From Xestospongia bergquistia (taxonomy: Eukaryota > Porifera > Demospongiae > Haplosclerida > Petrosiidae), in NCBI GenBank assembly GCA_963965975.1, contig OZ014419.1, positions 2,975,177 through 3,039,176 of the forward strand: a DNA stretch of 64,000 bases. Reading direction: 5' to 3'. The stretch's first letter is position 1. Every line of letters begins with the position of its first letter. The position numbers and the translations under genes are program-made. A model generated the notes under the pieces. That model saw only the letters and a program-made list of their open reading frames with translations, made no database searches and was not told the origin of the DNA. Shown here in pieces: positions 10,979 through 22,450 of the stretch.

Positions 10979-12082
10979 TTAAAAATCATTTTTATACACT
11001 CTAATCCCATAGAGTACCATGAACTCAGTCCTTAAAATGAAAAAATATCTCCGTGTATATTTTAAACATAATTTAACTCACAATTCAGTTTCATGAATTT
11101 CTCATTAATAGCATCTACTGCTGCATATACTGCCTGTCTAGATTCAGGAGTCTCATTTCTTTTATTGACAAAAAGAATGCCAAATAGCTACTGCTAGTTT
11201 AAAGGGCACAAACAGAATAGAGCAATAATAAATAAAACAGAATTAAGGTATTAAAGTACAGGATACAGTATCATTAATAACACAGAGATAAATAAGTGAT
11301 TGATACTAGTATATGATAAGTTTTAGTGTGATAAGTGATGGTCAGTTGATGGTTAGTAAAGAAGCATATTTACTTAAGATTTAAAAGTGATTAAAGATGA
11401 GCTAGATTTCACATGAGAAGGAAGTGGATTCCATAGAGAGAGAACAGAAGGAACAAATGAGTTTTGTGAAGCAGATGAGTGAGAAAAAGGGATAGTAAAG
11501 GTGAGAGGATCAAAGTGACGAGAAGCATAACTTGGCAGAGGTTTGCGAATGAACATATCAGAAGGAAAATAAAGGAGGTTGTTAGTGATTTTATAGAGAA
11601 GACATAATTTAGAAATAGAGCGACGAATTGAGAGGGTCGGAAGGTTAAAAGTTGAGAGAAGAGATGAGTAATCATTGTCCCATTTATGAGAGCACATTTT
11701 TAGAGCAAAGTGTTGGGTTTTCTCGAGAATTTCAGAATTAGTGGAAGATACATGAAGAGTAATGCTTATTATGGCAGTGTTGAGAGTGAAAATAATAGGT
11801 GAAGGTGAGCCAGTATTTGTTACTATAATATAATATATAGTATAAATCCAACTGTGCATGTTATTAGATATTCCAATAAATTCACTTCATTACTCAACAA
11901 TAATTATTTAAAATATATACCTCTCCTATATGTGTCAGCATCTCTCGCCAAAATTGATCATTTTGTTTTGTATAGCTATTAAGTTCAATCCACATTTTTC
12001 AATCGATTAAATCCCAAGATGGAAAGAAATCTTCATTAATACATCCATGTTGTTTCTGAGTCCACTATGATTTAATGACCAT
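10979..12082 (-). pseudogene. FWxEML-family pseudogene, second copy
   Basis: Same structure as 653-1756: an in-frame TGA in exon 1 (11999-12001) and exon 2 split by the LINE fragment at 11157-11750. Both lesions are shared with the first copy. The substitution at 11802 lies in the exon 2 remnant (Thr to Ser equivalent). Confidence 0.85.
11157..11750 (-). mobile_element. 5'-truncated LINE 3' end, second copy
   Basis: Identical, as far as I can see, to the element at 831-1424; the same C-terminal reverse transcriptase segment ends at 11374. It was carried along in the duplication rather than inserted twice, because the junctions are the same. Confidence 0.8.
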
Positions 12083-12350
12083 TATATATTTGCTTGTTTT
12101 TTGTCAGGGCAGTTCTGGTAATCTCTGTTCTAGTGATCAATGGTCTAGTGATCTCTGTCTATGCAGTAGTACTCTATATGTAGTGTAATTTTTATAGTTT
12201 CCTCCTTTAATAGCTTCTACTTTTGTTTATATTGAAATGCAAATCTATATAAACACACACACATACTACATGAATTTGAATACAACAACAAATATAGTTG
12301 GCATTAGTTGCAGCTGTATAACCAGTCAATCCCACTGTACTTATTACTTC

Positions 12351-13005
12351 TTAAAGCTCTTGGATTACATTACATATCTTTGATTCATTTTTTTCATACG
12401 CATCAACTCCATAGAGAACCATAAACTCAGTCCTAAAAGAATAATAATAGATATAATAATAGATATTGTAAATATTAATATTATCATACATTGATAGTCA
12501 TATACAAATCTCAGTTTTTCAGCACTAACTCTAATTAACTCACAGTTCAGTTTCATGATCATTGAATTTTTGGTTAATAGCATCTACTGCAAAAAAAAAT
12601 GCACGCCTAGCCACAGGATTGTTCTCATCTAGAGTAATGCATATTTTAGCAGTGTTGCCAGTGGAAATATTATATGAAGATGAGTCAGTATTTTTTAGTA
12701 CCAGTATAGATCCAACTGGTGTTATAGATATTCCAATCAAACTCACTTCCATTTGAATTTTTTCACCCTTCAGTACCTATATAATATAAAGTTATAATAT
12801 TGTAGAAATTGATTATGATATATACCTCCCCTATATGTGTCAGCATCTCCTGCCAAAATTGATCATTTCGCTCTTCATAGCTATGAACTTCAATCCACAT
12901 TTTTTGTTCAACTTTTATCCATACTTTATATGAAGGTACAAGGGAATCAATACTTCTACTTTCACCGTGTCGATGATGATTCAGTGAGGAATTCTTTACT
13001 CCCAT
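12351..13005 (-). CDS. FWxEML-family protein, copy B' (164 aa)
   Basis: Exons are 12826-13005, 12544-12776 and 12351-12432. The predicted protein is the same as that of copy B (2025-2679), with motif F-W-Q-E-M-L-T-H-I-G-E, core strand M-E-V-S-L-I-G-I-S-I-T-P and exon 3 T-E-F-M-V-L-Y-G-V. Exact identity of coding, intron and flanking DNA means that short reads could not separate the two loci. The function is unknown. Confidence 0.75.
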
Positions 13006-14151
13006 TATGTCTTGTCAGGGCTGCTTAACACAGTATACTAGCTACAGGGTTTCAATATTGCTTGTTTTTTGTCAGGGCTGTTCTAGTAATCTCTGCTCTA
13101 GTGATTTATGCTCTAGTAATCTAAATCTATATAGTAGTACTCTATATGTAGTAGTTTCATCCTACATTATAAAAAATAATACATCAATTAAACAATTATT
13201 TACATGGGTGAATTACTATGGAATGTATAATTTACATTAATTACTCATTGTATACTTTGTTGGTATGTAAAAGTACAACATGCCAACAAGTTATGTAGTG
13301 AGCAATACACAAGAATTGTATATTCCACAGTAATCCACCATTTAAGGTACAAATTAGTTGTTAAAATGACATATTAATTTTTACAGTGTGTTCCTGCACA
13401 TCTATATAAACACATACGCATACCACATGAATTTGAATACAACAACAACCAATATAGTTGCAGCTGTATATAGTATTATTAAATTCACCTCAAAGTATCG
13501 CATTTGTTACTAGCACTTTATAGATCACCAAACATAGTTCTCATGACACCATGTCATACCATATCTTGTGTTGGATACCATTATCAAATAAAACAAAATG
13601 TCATATTTTAAATAAGTTCATTTCTTTAAAGTTACTGTTTTCACTAGATATAGTGTGTGTATTATCATTGTCATGAATCCTTTATGTCTAGGGTATCATA
13701 ATTTCAGTTCTTATGTTAGACAAACAAAGTTGATCAATGTGACACTCTTATTAGATTATGAATATATGGGGATATATATATATATATATATATAAAGTAC
13801 ACACCCACTCTTGTAATATGTTCTTTCATATTGCTCCTTATATGTTAACAAAACTACAGTAATGATCTTGTTAGGGTAACTTAACTATGACACCTGATAG
13901 TCTGATAGTACACCTAGTGTAGATGTACTACAGTACAGTGGAAAAGTATGCAGAGTCTAGTCTTAATTATAGGCACATACAATGTACTTTTTTCAGTATA
14001 TCTATTACACTATAAAGTATATAGATAATAGCTACAAAGTATCCAGTTCACATATATTCATATTATAATTATATAAACTTATAAACTTTGTTATACAAAT
14101 ATCTTGTGTTTTTATTATTCATGAGACAATGGATTAGTGCTGTTACACTAT
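13006..14151. other. Spacer between array genes, second copy
   Basis: Near-identical to 2680-3825, including the (TA)n run at about 13771-13794. No exon found. Confidence 0.6.
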
Positions 14152-14181
14152 TCAATTTTCACTGGATAGTGTAACAGCACT
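14136..14181. repeat. Perfect 16-bp inverted repeat, second copy
   Basis: Duplicate of 3810-3855, spanning the stop codon of copy C'. Arms are 14136-14151 and 14166-14181. Confidence 0.85.
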
Positions 14182-14792
14182 GTTTTCATACATTTGAATC
14201 CCATAGAGCACCATAAACGCAGTCCTATAAAATGTAAATTTGAATACTGTTAGCTAGTAATATACAATATTTAATTCATTGTATTATTTCCTTAGAATAA
14301 AAAAGCCAGTCAACATTGAAGTCACTCACAATTCAGTTCCATGTTCATTGAATTTCTCATTAATAGCATCAACTGCTGCAAATACTGCCTGTCTAGCTTC
14401 AGGACTATCATGAAGAGTAATGCATATTTTGGCAGTGTTGAGAGTCGAAATAATATATGAAGGTGAGGCAACAGTTGTTACCAGTATAGATCCAACTGGT
14501 GTTATAGATACTCCAATCAAACTCACTTCCATACTTAAAATTTGTCTCTGGATCAGTACCTTATAAAGTCATTAAATTATAAGTATTATAACCATTTATC
14601 TACCTGTCTTATATGTGTCAGCATCTCTTCCCAAAATGGTTGATTTCGTTGCATATAGCTATTAACTTCAATCCACATTTTTCGTGCAGTATCTGTCCAA
14701 GGTGGATAGGACTCTTCTCCTGCTATCATCACATCATCTTCATTAAGCAGTGAATGACGACGACAATTCAGTAAGGAATATTTCAAACCCAT
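14152..14792 (-). CDS. FWxEML-family protein, copy C' (163 aa)
   Basis: Exons are 14604-14792, 14330-14559 and 14152-14224 (492 nt). The protein is that of copy C except for Arg in place of His near residue 11 and Ala in place of Thr near residue 36, both in the variable exon 1. The conserved F-W-E-E-M-L-T-H-I-R-Q, exon 2 core and exon 3 are unchanged. Both substitutions seen in this gene pair are non-synonymous, but two changes are too few to infer selection. Confidence 0.75.
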
Positions 14793-15250
14793 TTTATTTT
14801 TGCTTCTTTCTTCTCAGGGCTGCTTTAATAAGATCAGTACTATATATAGGGCTCAATAAATTTTTGAAGGAAATGTAAATGTTTTTTATGTGTTATTGTG
14901 ATGTTGTATTTACCAGTGACATATAGATATTTTTAAGCCCACTTCCGAAATTATAGAATTATATCTTTACATTCTGCTCTAGCCAGCACTGATGCAAAAA
15001 ATTATAGTAAATTTCTTGTTATACAAGTGAATGGAATCCATCAATGGCTGCAGATTCATATTTTATAGTTTTATCAGTGTCAATAACTAGTTTCTTTTTT
15101 TATGGCAGGAATACCTTATTATGTGTGAACCTAAACATTTACTATACATGATAAAATAATTATAGCCACTTTTATAAATTTAATACTTGATTAAATCAAA
15201 CATGTATATACATGGTTAATTTCAAGTACAAGCCATTAATTACAACATAT

Positions 15251-16197
15251 TTATTTAGAGGTCATTGTTTTAGCATCGTCATTTAATTCATACATTTGAA
15301 CTCCATATATTACCATAAACTCCGTTCTAAAAGAAAAAAATGATTATTTGCAAATACTTATGGTATGTCATTTGTATCAAAAACATTCTGGTAGTTGTGG
15401 GAGTGGTATCATCATTAGCTATATAGTAAACCCTATAAGCTGTGTATACAATATATAATCAGTAGTAAGCTACTCCCATTATTACAATATTAATTTTGAC
15501 ACAGATGTATGACACGCTGTTTTGTGTCAATGTTCCAATGATTGTGGGAGTGGTATCATCGTGAGTGTGACTGTAGCTTCATAGTCAGAAACTTGAAATG
15601 TAATTATAAGTCATTAATTCATTATAAATGTTTACTATCAAAATTATAATCTTTGCATGTCTTGATTATTCAACTCACAATTCAGTTTCATGTTCATTGA
15701 GCTTTTCATTAATAGCTTTTACAGCTGTTAATACTGCATTTCTAGACTCAAGTCTCTCGTGAAGAGTAATGCTTATTTTGGCAGTGTTGAGAGTAGAAAT
15801 AGGAAATCCAGGTGTTGGAGAAAGAGGGGTCATAGTCTTTGTTTTCACTATAGATCCAACTGATGAAATAGATACTCCAATCAAACTTACATCCATTTCT
15901 AAAAGTTTTTCTCTCTCCAATGCCTGTGTACAATTTAATAGTATTACAGTAGTTATTTGATATCTATACCTTTCCTATATTAGTCAGCATTTCTTCCCAG
16001 AATGTATTATCTCTATTAGTGTAGCTATTAACTTCAATCTGTATTTTTCGTGAATCTTCAATGAAAGGCCAAAAATATGGACGAGAAACCACATTACTAC
16101 AACTCCTTGCACGGACATGATGAGACAGAGTGTTCACGAGTCGATAACGATACAATGAATAACTCTTCAATCCTAAAATCCTCAATGTGGAGATCAT
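15251..16197 (-). CDS. FWxEML-family protein, copy D' (182 aa)
   Basis: Exons are 15970-16197, 15679-15923 and 15251-15326 (549 nt). It is orthologous in position to copy D: the same Arg/Ser-rich N-terminus (S-T-L-R-I-L-G-L-K-S-Y-S-L-Y-R-Y-R-L), F-W-E-E-M-L-T-N-I-G-K, then M-D-V-S-L-I-G-V-S-I-S-S-V-G-S-I and T-E-F-M-V-I-Y-G-V. Exon 1 is two codons longer and the variable loop differs strongly from copy D. Intron 2 is 352 bp, about 120 bp shorter than in D, through loss or gain of one GTGGGAGTGGTATCATC-type repeat block. The function is unknown. Confidence 0.75.
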
Positions 16198-17635
16198 AAT
16201 ATTGGATGAAATCTAGCTAGGGCTTTATACAGAATACCTAGTTTTGATTGTGGCGAGCGAGCCTCTAATTAGAGTCTGTAGTAGTGAGCTACAGTAATGT
16301 AGTAGAAGGTAGTTTCTATATATTTTCTAAAATTAAAATAATATTATATAATTATTAAAAATATACATCACAAATTCAATTTTTTGAGTTGTCAAAAGTT
16401 TCATTCAAGCAAAATTTGCTAAATGTGTATTATATCATGTACACAATATTTAACATTCATCTTATTATAATAATGAATACTACACTCTTCAATGTGTTTG
16501 TTAGATTGTGTGTTCATATGTTGTAGATTGTACTTTTGCAGGATATAATCAGGAACATAATATAAACAAAGAGAAATAGTATATAAAAACATATCAAATG
16601 TGGCTATAGGGTTACAGTTATCATTATCACATGTAACTCTAAACTGTATAGACTTACTACTAGTACTGCCATATTTCAGTACTATAATGATCTGAAGCAC
16701 TACAATGTAAGCTTACAAGGTACTCTACTTAGATTATGAATAATCTAGACAATAATACAATGTAAAAATTGCATTGATTGGTTGATTTAACCACATATTT
16801 AGTTATAAAGGTTGTAATTGCAAAGTTATTTTAGTCAAAAAGGAAAGCATAATATTGTTTTCATTACTAATATACTACTGCTTATGTAGCTACATAACCA
16901 TCAACTTTATAATACATTAAAAATCAAAGTAGTATTAAGTTTATTTATATATGCAGTTTGTGTGGAATAACAATTGGTATTTAGTGCATAGCCCTATTAG
17001 TGTCTGTCATATGTTGTAAATGATGCGACAGCTCTATACCTTCTTTGCCAGAAGTTAGGTCATTATCATTGATCTTAGTATTCTCAGCATTTCAGGTTTG
17101 ATGACTAAGATGCTGTGATATTGCATTTGTGTCTGAACAGATCAACATAGGCAAGGAGATGAGGTTTAAGTTGCTGGATCTGGTTTACCAATACATCCAG
17201 TTGTACTGTTGGAGCAGTGTTTCTGTATGGCTAAGTTGAGTAATGATTTAAAGTTGAGGCTATTTAGAGGAATTATTAGTTCCACAAGAATGGTGAGAAA
17301 TTGAGGAAAGATTGCTCAATTAGTTACATCAGAGTTAGATACTGACCCCATACATTACTAAACATTGGACATTCAGGTGAAATAATTCCATTATATATGT
17401 CTAATATATTCAATATACTACATTATTTATAGATAAGTAATGCTGACAATTTATTGAATATACACAACTAATAAAATCAGTTGAAACAATGACATCTACT
17501 GTATGTAAAATGCAAAGTATAAAATGATGCTACTAGTCTACAGTATTATTTGATTGGTACTAGTATAAATATAATACTTGATTGTAAACTAAACATTACA
17601 GGTTACAGTTTCTAATGTAGTCATTGTATTTCTTT
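16198..17635. other. Gene-free stretch between copies D' and G
   Basis: Aligns with 6206-6440 at its left end, then diverges. No exon is supported. Short open stretches near 17150-17270 lack splice sites and homology. Confidence 0.5.
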
Positions 17636-18163
17636 TCATATTATAGCGATCCCATAGAGTAGCACAAAATTAGTCCTATAAAATGTAAAATGTAAATTTG
17701 GATACTGTTATATTAATATACAATGTTTAATTCATCATATTATTTCCTTTAGAAATCAACAGTGAAGTCACTCACAATTCAGTTCCATGGTCCTTAAATT
17801 TCTGGTTAATAGCATCTACTGCTGCCAATATTGCTTCTCTAGCCAGAGGATGAAGATTAATGTATATTTTGGCAGTGTTGAGAGTGGAAATAATAGAGGA
17901 AGGTGAGCTTGGCTCAATAGTTGTTACCAGTATAGATCCAACTGGTGTTATAGATACTCCAATCAAATTCACTTCCATATTTAAGATTCTTCTTTCTTTC
18001 AGTACCTTATAAAGTCATTAAATTATGAGTATTACAAACATTTATCTACCTGTCTTATATGTGTCAGCATCTCTTCCCAAAATGGATCATTTCGTTGTTT
18101 ATAGCTATTAATTTCAATCCGCATTTTTTGTTCAAAGGACTCTTCTTTCAATGTGAAGTCCAT
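17636..18163 (-). CDS. FWxEML-family protein, copy G (127 aa, short)
   Basis: Exons are 18050-18163, 17776-18005 and 17636-17675 (384 nt, frame closes). It is the smallest intact copy: exon 1 has lost most of the variable N-terminus and goes almost directly to Q-K-M-R-I-E-I-N-S-Y and F-W-E-E-M-L-T-H-I-R-Q. Exon 2 is M-E-V-N-L-I-G-V-S-I-T-P-V-G-S-I-L-V-T-T with a proline/serine-rich loop. Exon 3 is cut short after L-L-Y-G-I-A-I-I. The intron 1 sequence is nearly that of copy C, so G and C diverged recently. It could be functional or an early pseudogene. Confidence 0.65.
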
Positions 18164-18334
18164 ATTACATTAGCTTGTCTTCTCAGAGCTACTTTAATGA
18201 TCTCTGTAGACACAGCACTATATATAGGGCTTTGATAGTGGGAGGAAACATATTATTCATCATATGTAATACAGGTTTGATATTGTCATTTGTTATTGCA
18301 CATGGCAATTATACACAATAAAAATAATTATTAT

Positions 18335-18935
18335 TATAAATCAACATGCTATATTGGAGAGTGTAACAATATTTACAATGTTTTGAAGACACTAGATGTA
18401 AATGACATGAAGTCTGGATTGGATTTTAGTTCTTGATGAGAGTACTTCCTGTAGTTATAGGAACTAGTAATCAAAGATAAAGTGTATGTGGTAGTAGATA
18501 TTTTATTCATATAATTATTCAAATTGTATTATGTACACTCTTCTTGTTATTGAATAATTGTATTTTAAAAAATGATAATATTTTATTATAATATTAAATA
18601 TTTGCTTCTGCAAAATATATGGCTAGTATCTTATTAATAACATTTACGTATATAATAGTGTTGGTATTGTAGACAACTATATTGCATTCACTGGAGAGAT
18701 CTCTCTAGTAATTTTGGTGTAGATTAAAGTGATACATTTTGACTAACACATACTATTCAATAGCAAAAAGAGTGTAAGTAATAACTAACATTAAAGAGTG
18801 TATGAATGAAATATCTATAGCCACATAGATTTCTATTGCTAGTTCCTATAATTAGAGTAAGTGCTCTCAAGAGCTAAAGTCCAGTTCAGAATTCAAGTCA
18901 TTTACAGCTAATAACATGTTGATTTAAAATGAATA
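18335..18935. repeat. Diverged long inverted repeat, possible MITE
   Basis: The left arm (about 18335-18475) and right arm (about 18830-18935) are imperfect reverse complements. Shared blocks include TCAACATG, GTAAATGAC, GGA(C/T)TTTAG(T/C)TCTTGA and TATAGGAACTAG. The left arm has an extra block of about 45 bp. The interior is AT-rich. This resembles an old fold-back element; no clear target-site duplication is seen. Confidence 0.5.
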
Positions 18936-19978
18936 TTTGATTGTGTCATCATGTAGAGTATTGGTATGTCCAGCCATGATATGATAATTATAATTAATTT
19001 CCATGAGGAAATCAAATCACCTGCAATCATTCATTTAATTGAACACATCCCCTTAGTTATTACTACATATATGATTCAAAATAATTATTGTATAATTACC
19101 CGCTTGGATTACCAACCCTATATATACCATAATTTAATTACTTAATTTAATTGATAATACACATAATATATTTTCACTGAATATTTATATTTGGTATAAT
19201 CTTTACATTTAGTTATCTGTCATCCAACATGATTGAATATCTTACCTCTTCCTTTCTATAGTGATGCTAAAATGTACTGGCACAGCATATTTATGGAATA
19301 ATAAACAATCTGAGAAAGGACTTTGTGTTTTGTCTGGGCAACCAACACTAAGGATCATAAACAAAACAACAAAAAAACAATAATGTACAACACAACAGCC
19401 AATCAAATATCAATAACAGCTTCCTTAGCAACAGCCAATGAAGCAATTGTAACGGAATCATCAGCTAATTGACACCTTCATGAATGTAGCTGTTGATCTC
19501 ATGAACAGACATACCAAACAGAGTCCTAGAGCAGCATTCCCTCTCCAGAAATTTACTGAGATGGAACATATGTATGGTAGCTGTATGACCATGCCTTCAT
19601 TAAATTTTCTTGCAGTGGTATAAAATTATTTATAGAAACAACATGTAAATAATAATAAAATGCGTATAAATAAACACAATTTCTTACAATAGAAATATGT
19701 GTCTAATTCCTTAATGTTGTATTGTAAGGTTCTTTGTCATTATAGTGATACATCTGTATTTGATTAAAAGCATAATAAGAAAGGAAAGGACAAGCATCAA
19801 TTAACCATAATAGGAAATTATTTTAGATGATACAAAAAAGATATTATGACACTTTTTATTTCATTTGAGGTATGATCCATCAGTTCAATATCATACTTTT
19901 GCTTTACAATAAGCACTCAGCACTCTTTCCATGAGCTATCATGCTCAATATTGTTGAAATCAATGTTCTTCATTGGGC

Positions 19979-20017
19979 AATACAATGTGTGATGAAGTAT
20001 TCATCACACATTGTATT
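19979..20017. repeat. Perfect 18-bp hairpin with 3-nt loop
   Basis: AATACAATGTGTGATGAA at 19979-19996 is exactly the reverse complement of 20000-20017 with GTA between. Such a tight, perfect stem is rare by chance in 64 kb. The loop is too short for a microRNA precursor. Confidence 0.85.
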
Positions 20018-20949
20018 CTGTAAAAAATAAATGTTATAAATCAATCAATCATATTTACCCCATTTATATAATGATAGTTTAAATCACCACTTTGATTTAC
20101 TCCAAATTCAGTTACAAAGAACTTTGAAAAAGGAACTAAACAAGAATAAACAAACTTACTGATTGACAAAGTTTATTTCTTCATATATTATCATCAGTTC
20201 AAGCAATACAAAGACAGTCACTTCATAATCAACGAATTAATGTGATTTGCTACTCACTACATAGGCACTGGTTTCAGGTACATGTATATGTCAATATACT
20301 TAGTCACATTTAATGAAATATTTTACATCAATAATTATGGCCTGATATGATAGGAATAAGTTATGTTGCATGATAGCATGTCTTAAGAAATAGGAAATTA
20401 CATGTATTAATTGAGGTAGTGCAATCAAGTACCTTGCTTTGACCTAATCCAATGACAGAATTCATTCGATAAATGTGATAATATATAATATGAATGATCC
20501 TCCATTCATTCATATAGTGTAGACCATACTGTGCTCTGTAATGTGAGATATGCCAAGTTCCATTTTTCACCAGGCAGTCCTAAGATTGGTTTGGACTAAA
20601 TCATTGTCAATCTCAACTCTACTATACAACAACTTAACAATGACTTGCTGCATTGTATCTTCATTGTATACAGTTTCATATGATGATTCACAGTATAGTA
20701 AAAGCCAGACTAACAGTAACCTTACAATATCCTCAAGTTTTATAGCTTCAGTGAGAGTATTCAATATCATTACACACAATCTAACACAAACATACATAAA
20801 TTTAAAAATGTATTATTAGTTATAAAGGTGAATGGAAAAATGTTTCAAGAATAACAATAACAAAATTGATGCATCATTGAAATCATCTAAAATCATCTAA
20901 AACATGCGATAGTTATATCAGAAAAATCACTGAAAACAGATATTTTCAT

Positions 20950-22135
20950 TTAAATATCAGTTGGAAGGCTTGTCAACTCTTGATAGTCCACTTCAGGCAC
21001 AAGACGCCTAGATTTACACAATCTATATACACAGGTGAAACAATAAATTAGTAAACATATTAGTAAAAGACCACTAAATAAACCAGGTAATATCAAAAGA
21101 CCATAACGACGTTTTTGGTTATTTATATTTATACCAACTTTATCTTCTGTTGGACATGACAATCTACTGTCTGTAGATATATATGCTAGTACACACATAT
21201 CTTTATTGGAGTAGTCATACTGGTTTCTTATAACTAGTTGAGCTGGTTTTTGCTGGTTCAGATGAATATAAGAATGAGATAAACTAAGATGAGAAAAACT
21301 ATAGGAGCCTTGATACATCTCCAATGACTTTAAATGTGAACAACCAAAATCAGGATTGCAATAATAGAAATAGTACCCAGTATTTGTTATCGAATAAGTG
21401 ATGTTGCTGTGATTTTTATTATCAAATGCATAGCACCAAGTTCCTTTGCCAGGCTTTCCACAATCCAAGCCTTGAAACTTCTTTGTTGTGGCTGATGTAT
21501 AAGTTTCATAATCAGAGAAAATCCAGAGAAAAGATGATTCTGAATCACTTAATGCGATAGCTTGAAAATGAAAAGATGAACCAGCTATCATGTAGTTGAA
21601 TCCACGATGGGTAACTCTCCTCCATTGGTAGTGAGGTTGTAGCTGAGAACACTCGATAGCCATAGCTTTACCAATACACAGTGAATCGCTACTGATAAGT
21701 AATGTTAAGGATGTGATCCATGTCTGATGTACAGGAATGAGAACAGTGTCACCTGGCTGAACGAAATATGTAAAGTCTTTTAATGATGGGAGAGATATAA
21801 TCATTACTATAACCATCACAACAGAAAGAATAGCTAATAGAAATATGAAAAATCCACAAAACCATTTGCATATGGAGTGTTTATAACATGCTAAAAAATA
21901 AAAATGACAATATTAAGGAAGAAATGAGAAGAATTAATATCACAATAGTCTTTATAGACATTGCTATTATATATGTTTATAAGTATACCTTTAGTTTTGG
22001 AGGTGGTCAAACTTGTATCTCTTTGTCTAGTTCTGGAATATTTTCTTAAGGAGAAGGTGGGGAAATCTGTTTCAACCTCATCAATCAAAAATTGTGCATT
22101 ATTTAGAGTGTGTCCATTTCCTAAATTGACATAAT
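20950..22135 (-). CDS. Two-pass membrane protein with Cys-rich ectodomain (5' end unresolved)
   Basis: Two exons are clear: 21989-22135 and 20950-21890, joined by a GT-AG intron in phase 1. They encode 362 residues to the stop. Order: a cytoplasmic-like N-terminus starting D-Y-V-N-L-G-N (Y-V-N fits the SH2/Grb2-type Y-x-N motif); a basic patch K-Y-S-R-T-R-Q-R; a hydrophobic helix W-F-C-G-F-F-I-F-L-L-A-I-L-S-V-V; an ectodomain of about 215 residues with Cys clusters (L-D-C-G-K-P, W-C-Y-A-F, Y-Y-C-N-P-D-F-G-C) and N-glycosylation sites; a second helix L-L-I-L-P-G-L-F-S-G-L-L-L-I-C; and a tail ending E-V-D-Y-Q-E-L. The first exon is not found locally. The phase fits splicing from either of the first two exons of the death-domain gene just upstream. 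The family is not recognised. Confidence 0.6.
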
Positions 22136-22450
22136 CTATGAATAGAAAATTTAGTAGAAAATGATATCAAGCAATAATTATTTGAAATTATAAATTGTCA
22201 GTTTATAACATCAGATGTTATGATTAGTTATGAGAAAATGAGGAAATCCTGCCTATTACAAAATTATGAATAACTTCATATGAGTGACATCATAGGACAT
22301 GCTCTGTTTATCTTTACACATGACCAAATTTTGAAAAGAATGTAATAAATGTAGTATTATCATTTTCATTGGGGAAGTTTTGGATATTTTATGTGGTCCA
22401 CATGTAGGAACTAACACTATGCAAAACTTAAACAACATGTACAATTAGTG

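Larger units (their letters stand above)
10327..14848. repeat. Near-identical duplicated segment, copy 2
   Basis: Second copy of 1-4522, offset 10,326. Differences seen are at 11802, 12066, 14687 and 14761; only the last two change protein sequence in an intact gene. The left boundary lies 88 bp past the end of the coding-like fragment at 9964-10239. Sequence left of position 1 is not available, so the true left boundary could lie further out. Confidence 0.95.
18164..20949. other. Gene-poor 2.8 kb with inverted repeats
   Basis: No gene is supported. The stretch contains a diverged long inverted repeat (about 18335-18935) and a perfect 18-bp hairpin (19979-20017). A 48-codon open frame at 19480-19623 (plus strand) has protein-like composition but no splice context or recognised homology. 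Confidence 0.5.

Noticed and set aside
20550..20819. Overlapping open frames of 76-89 codons on both strands
   Set aside because: They overlap antisense, lack splice sites and start context, and have low-information, AT-driven composition.
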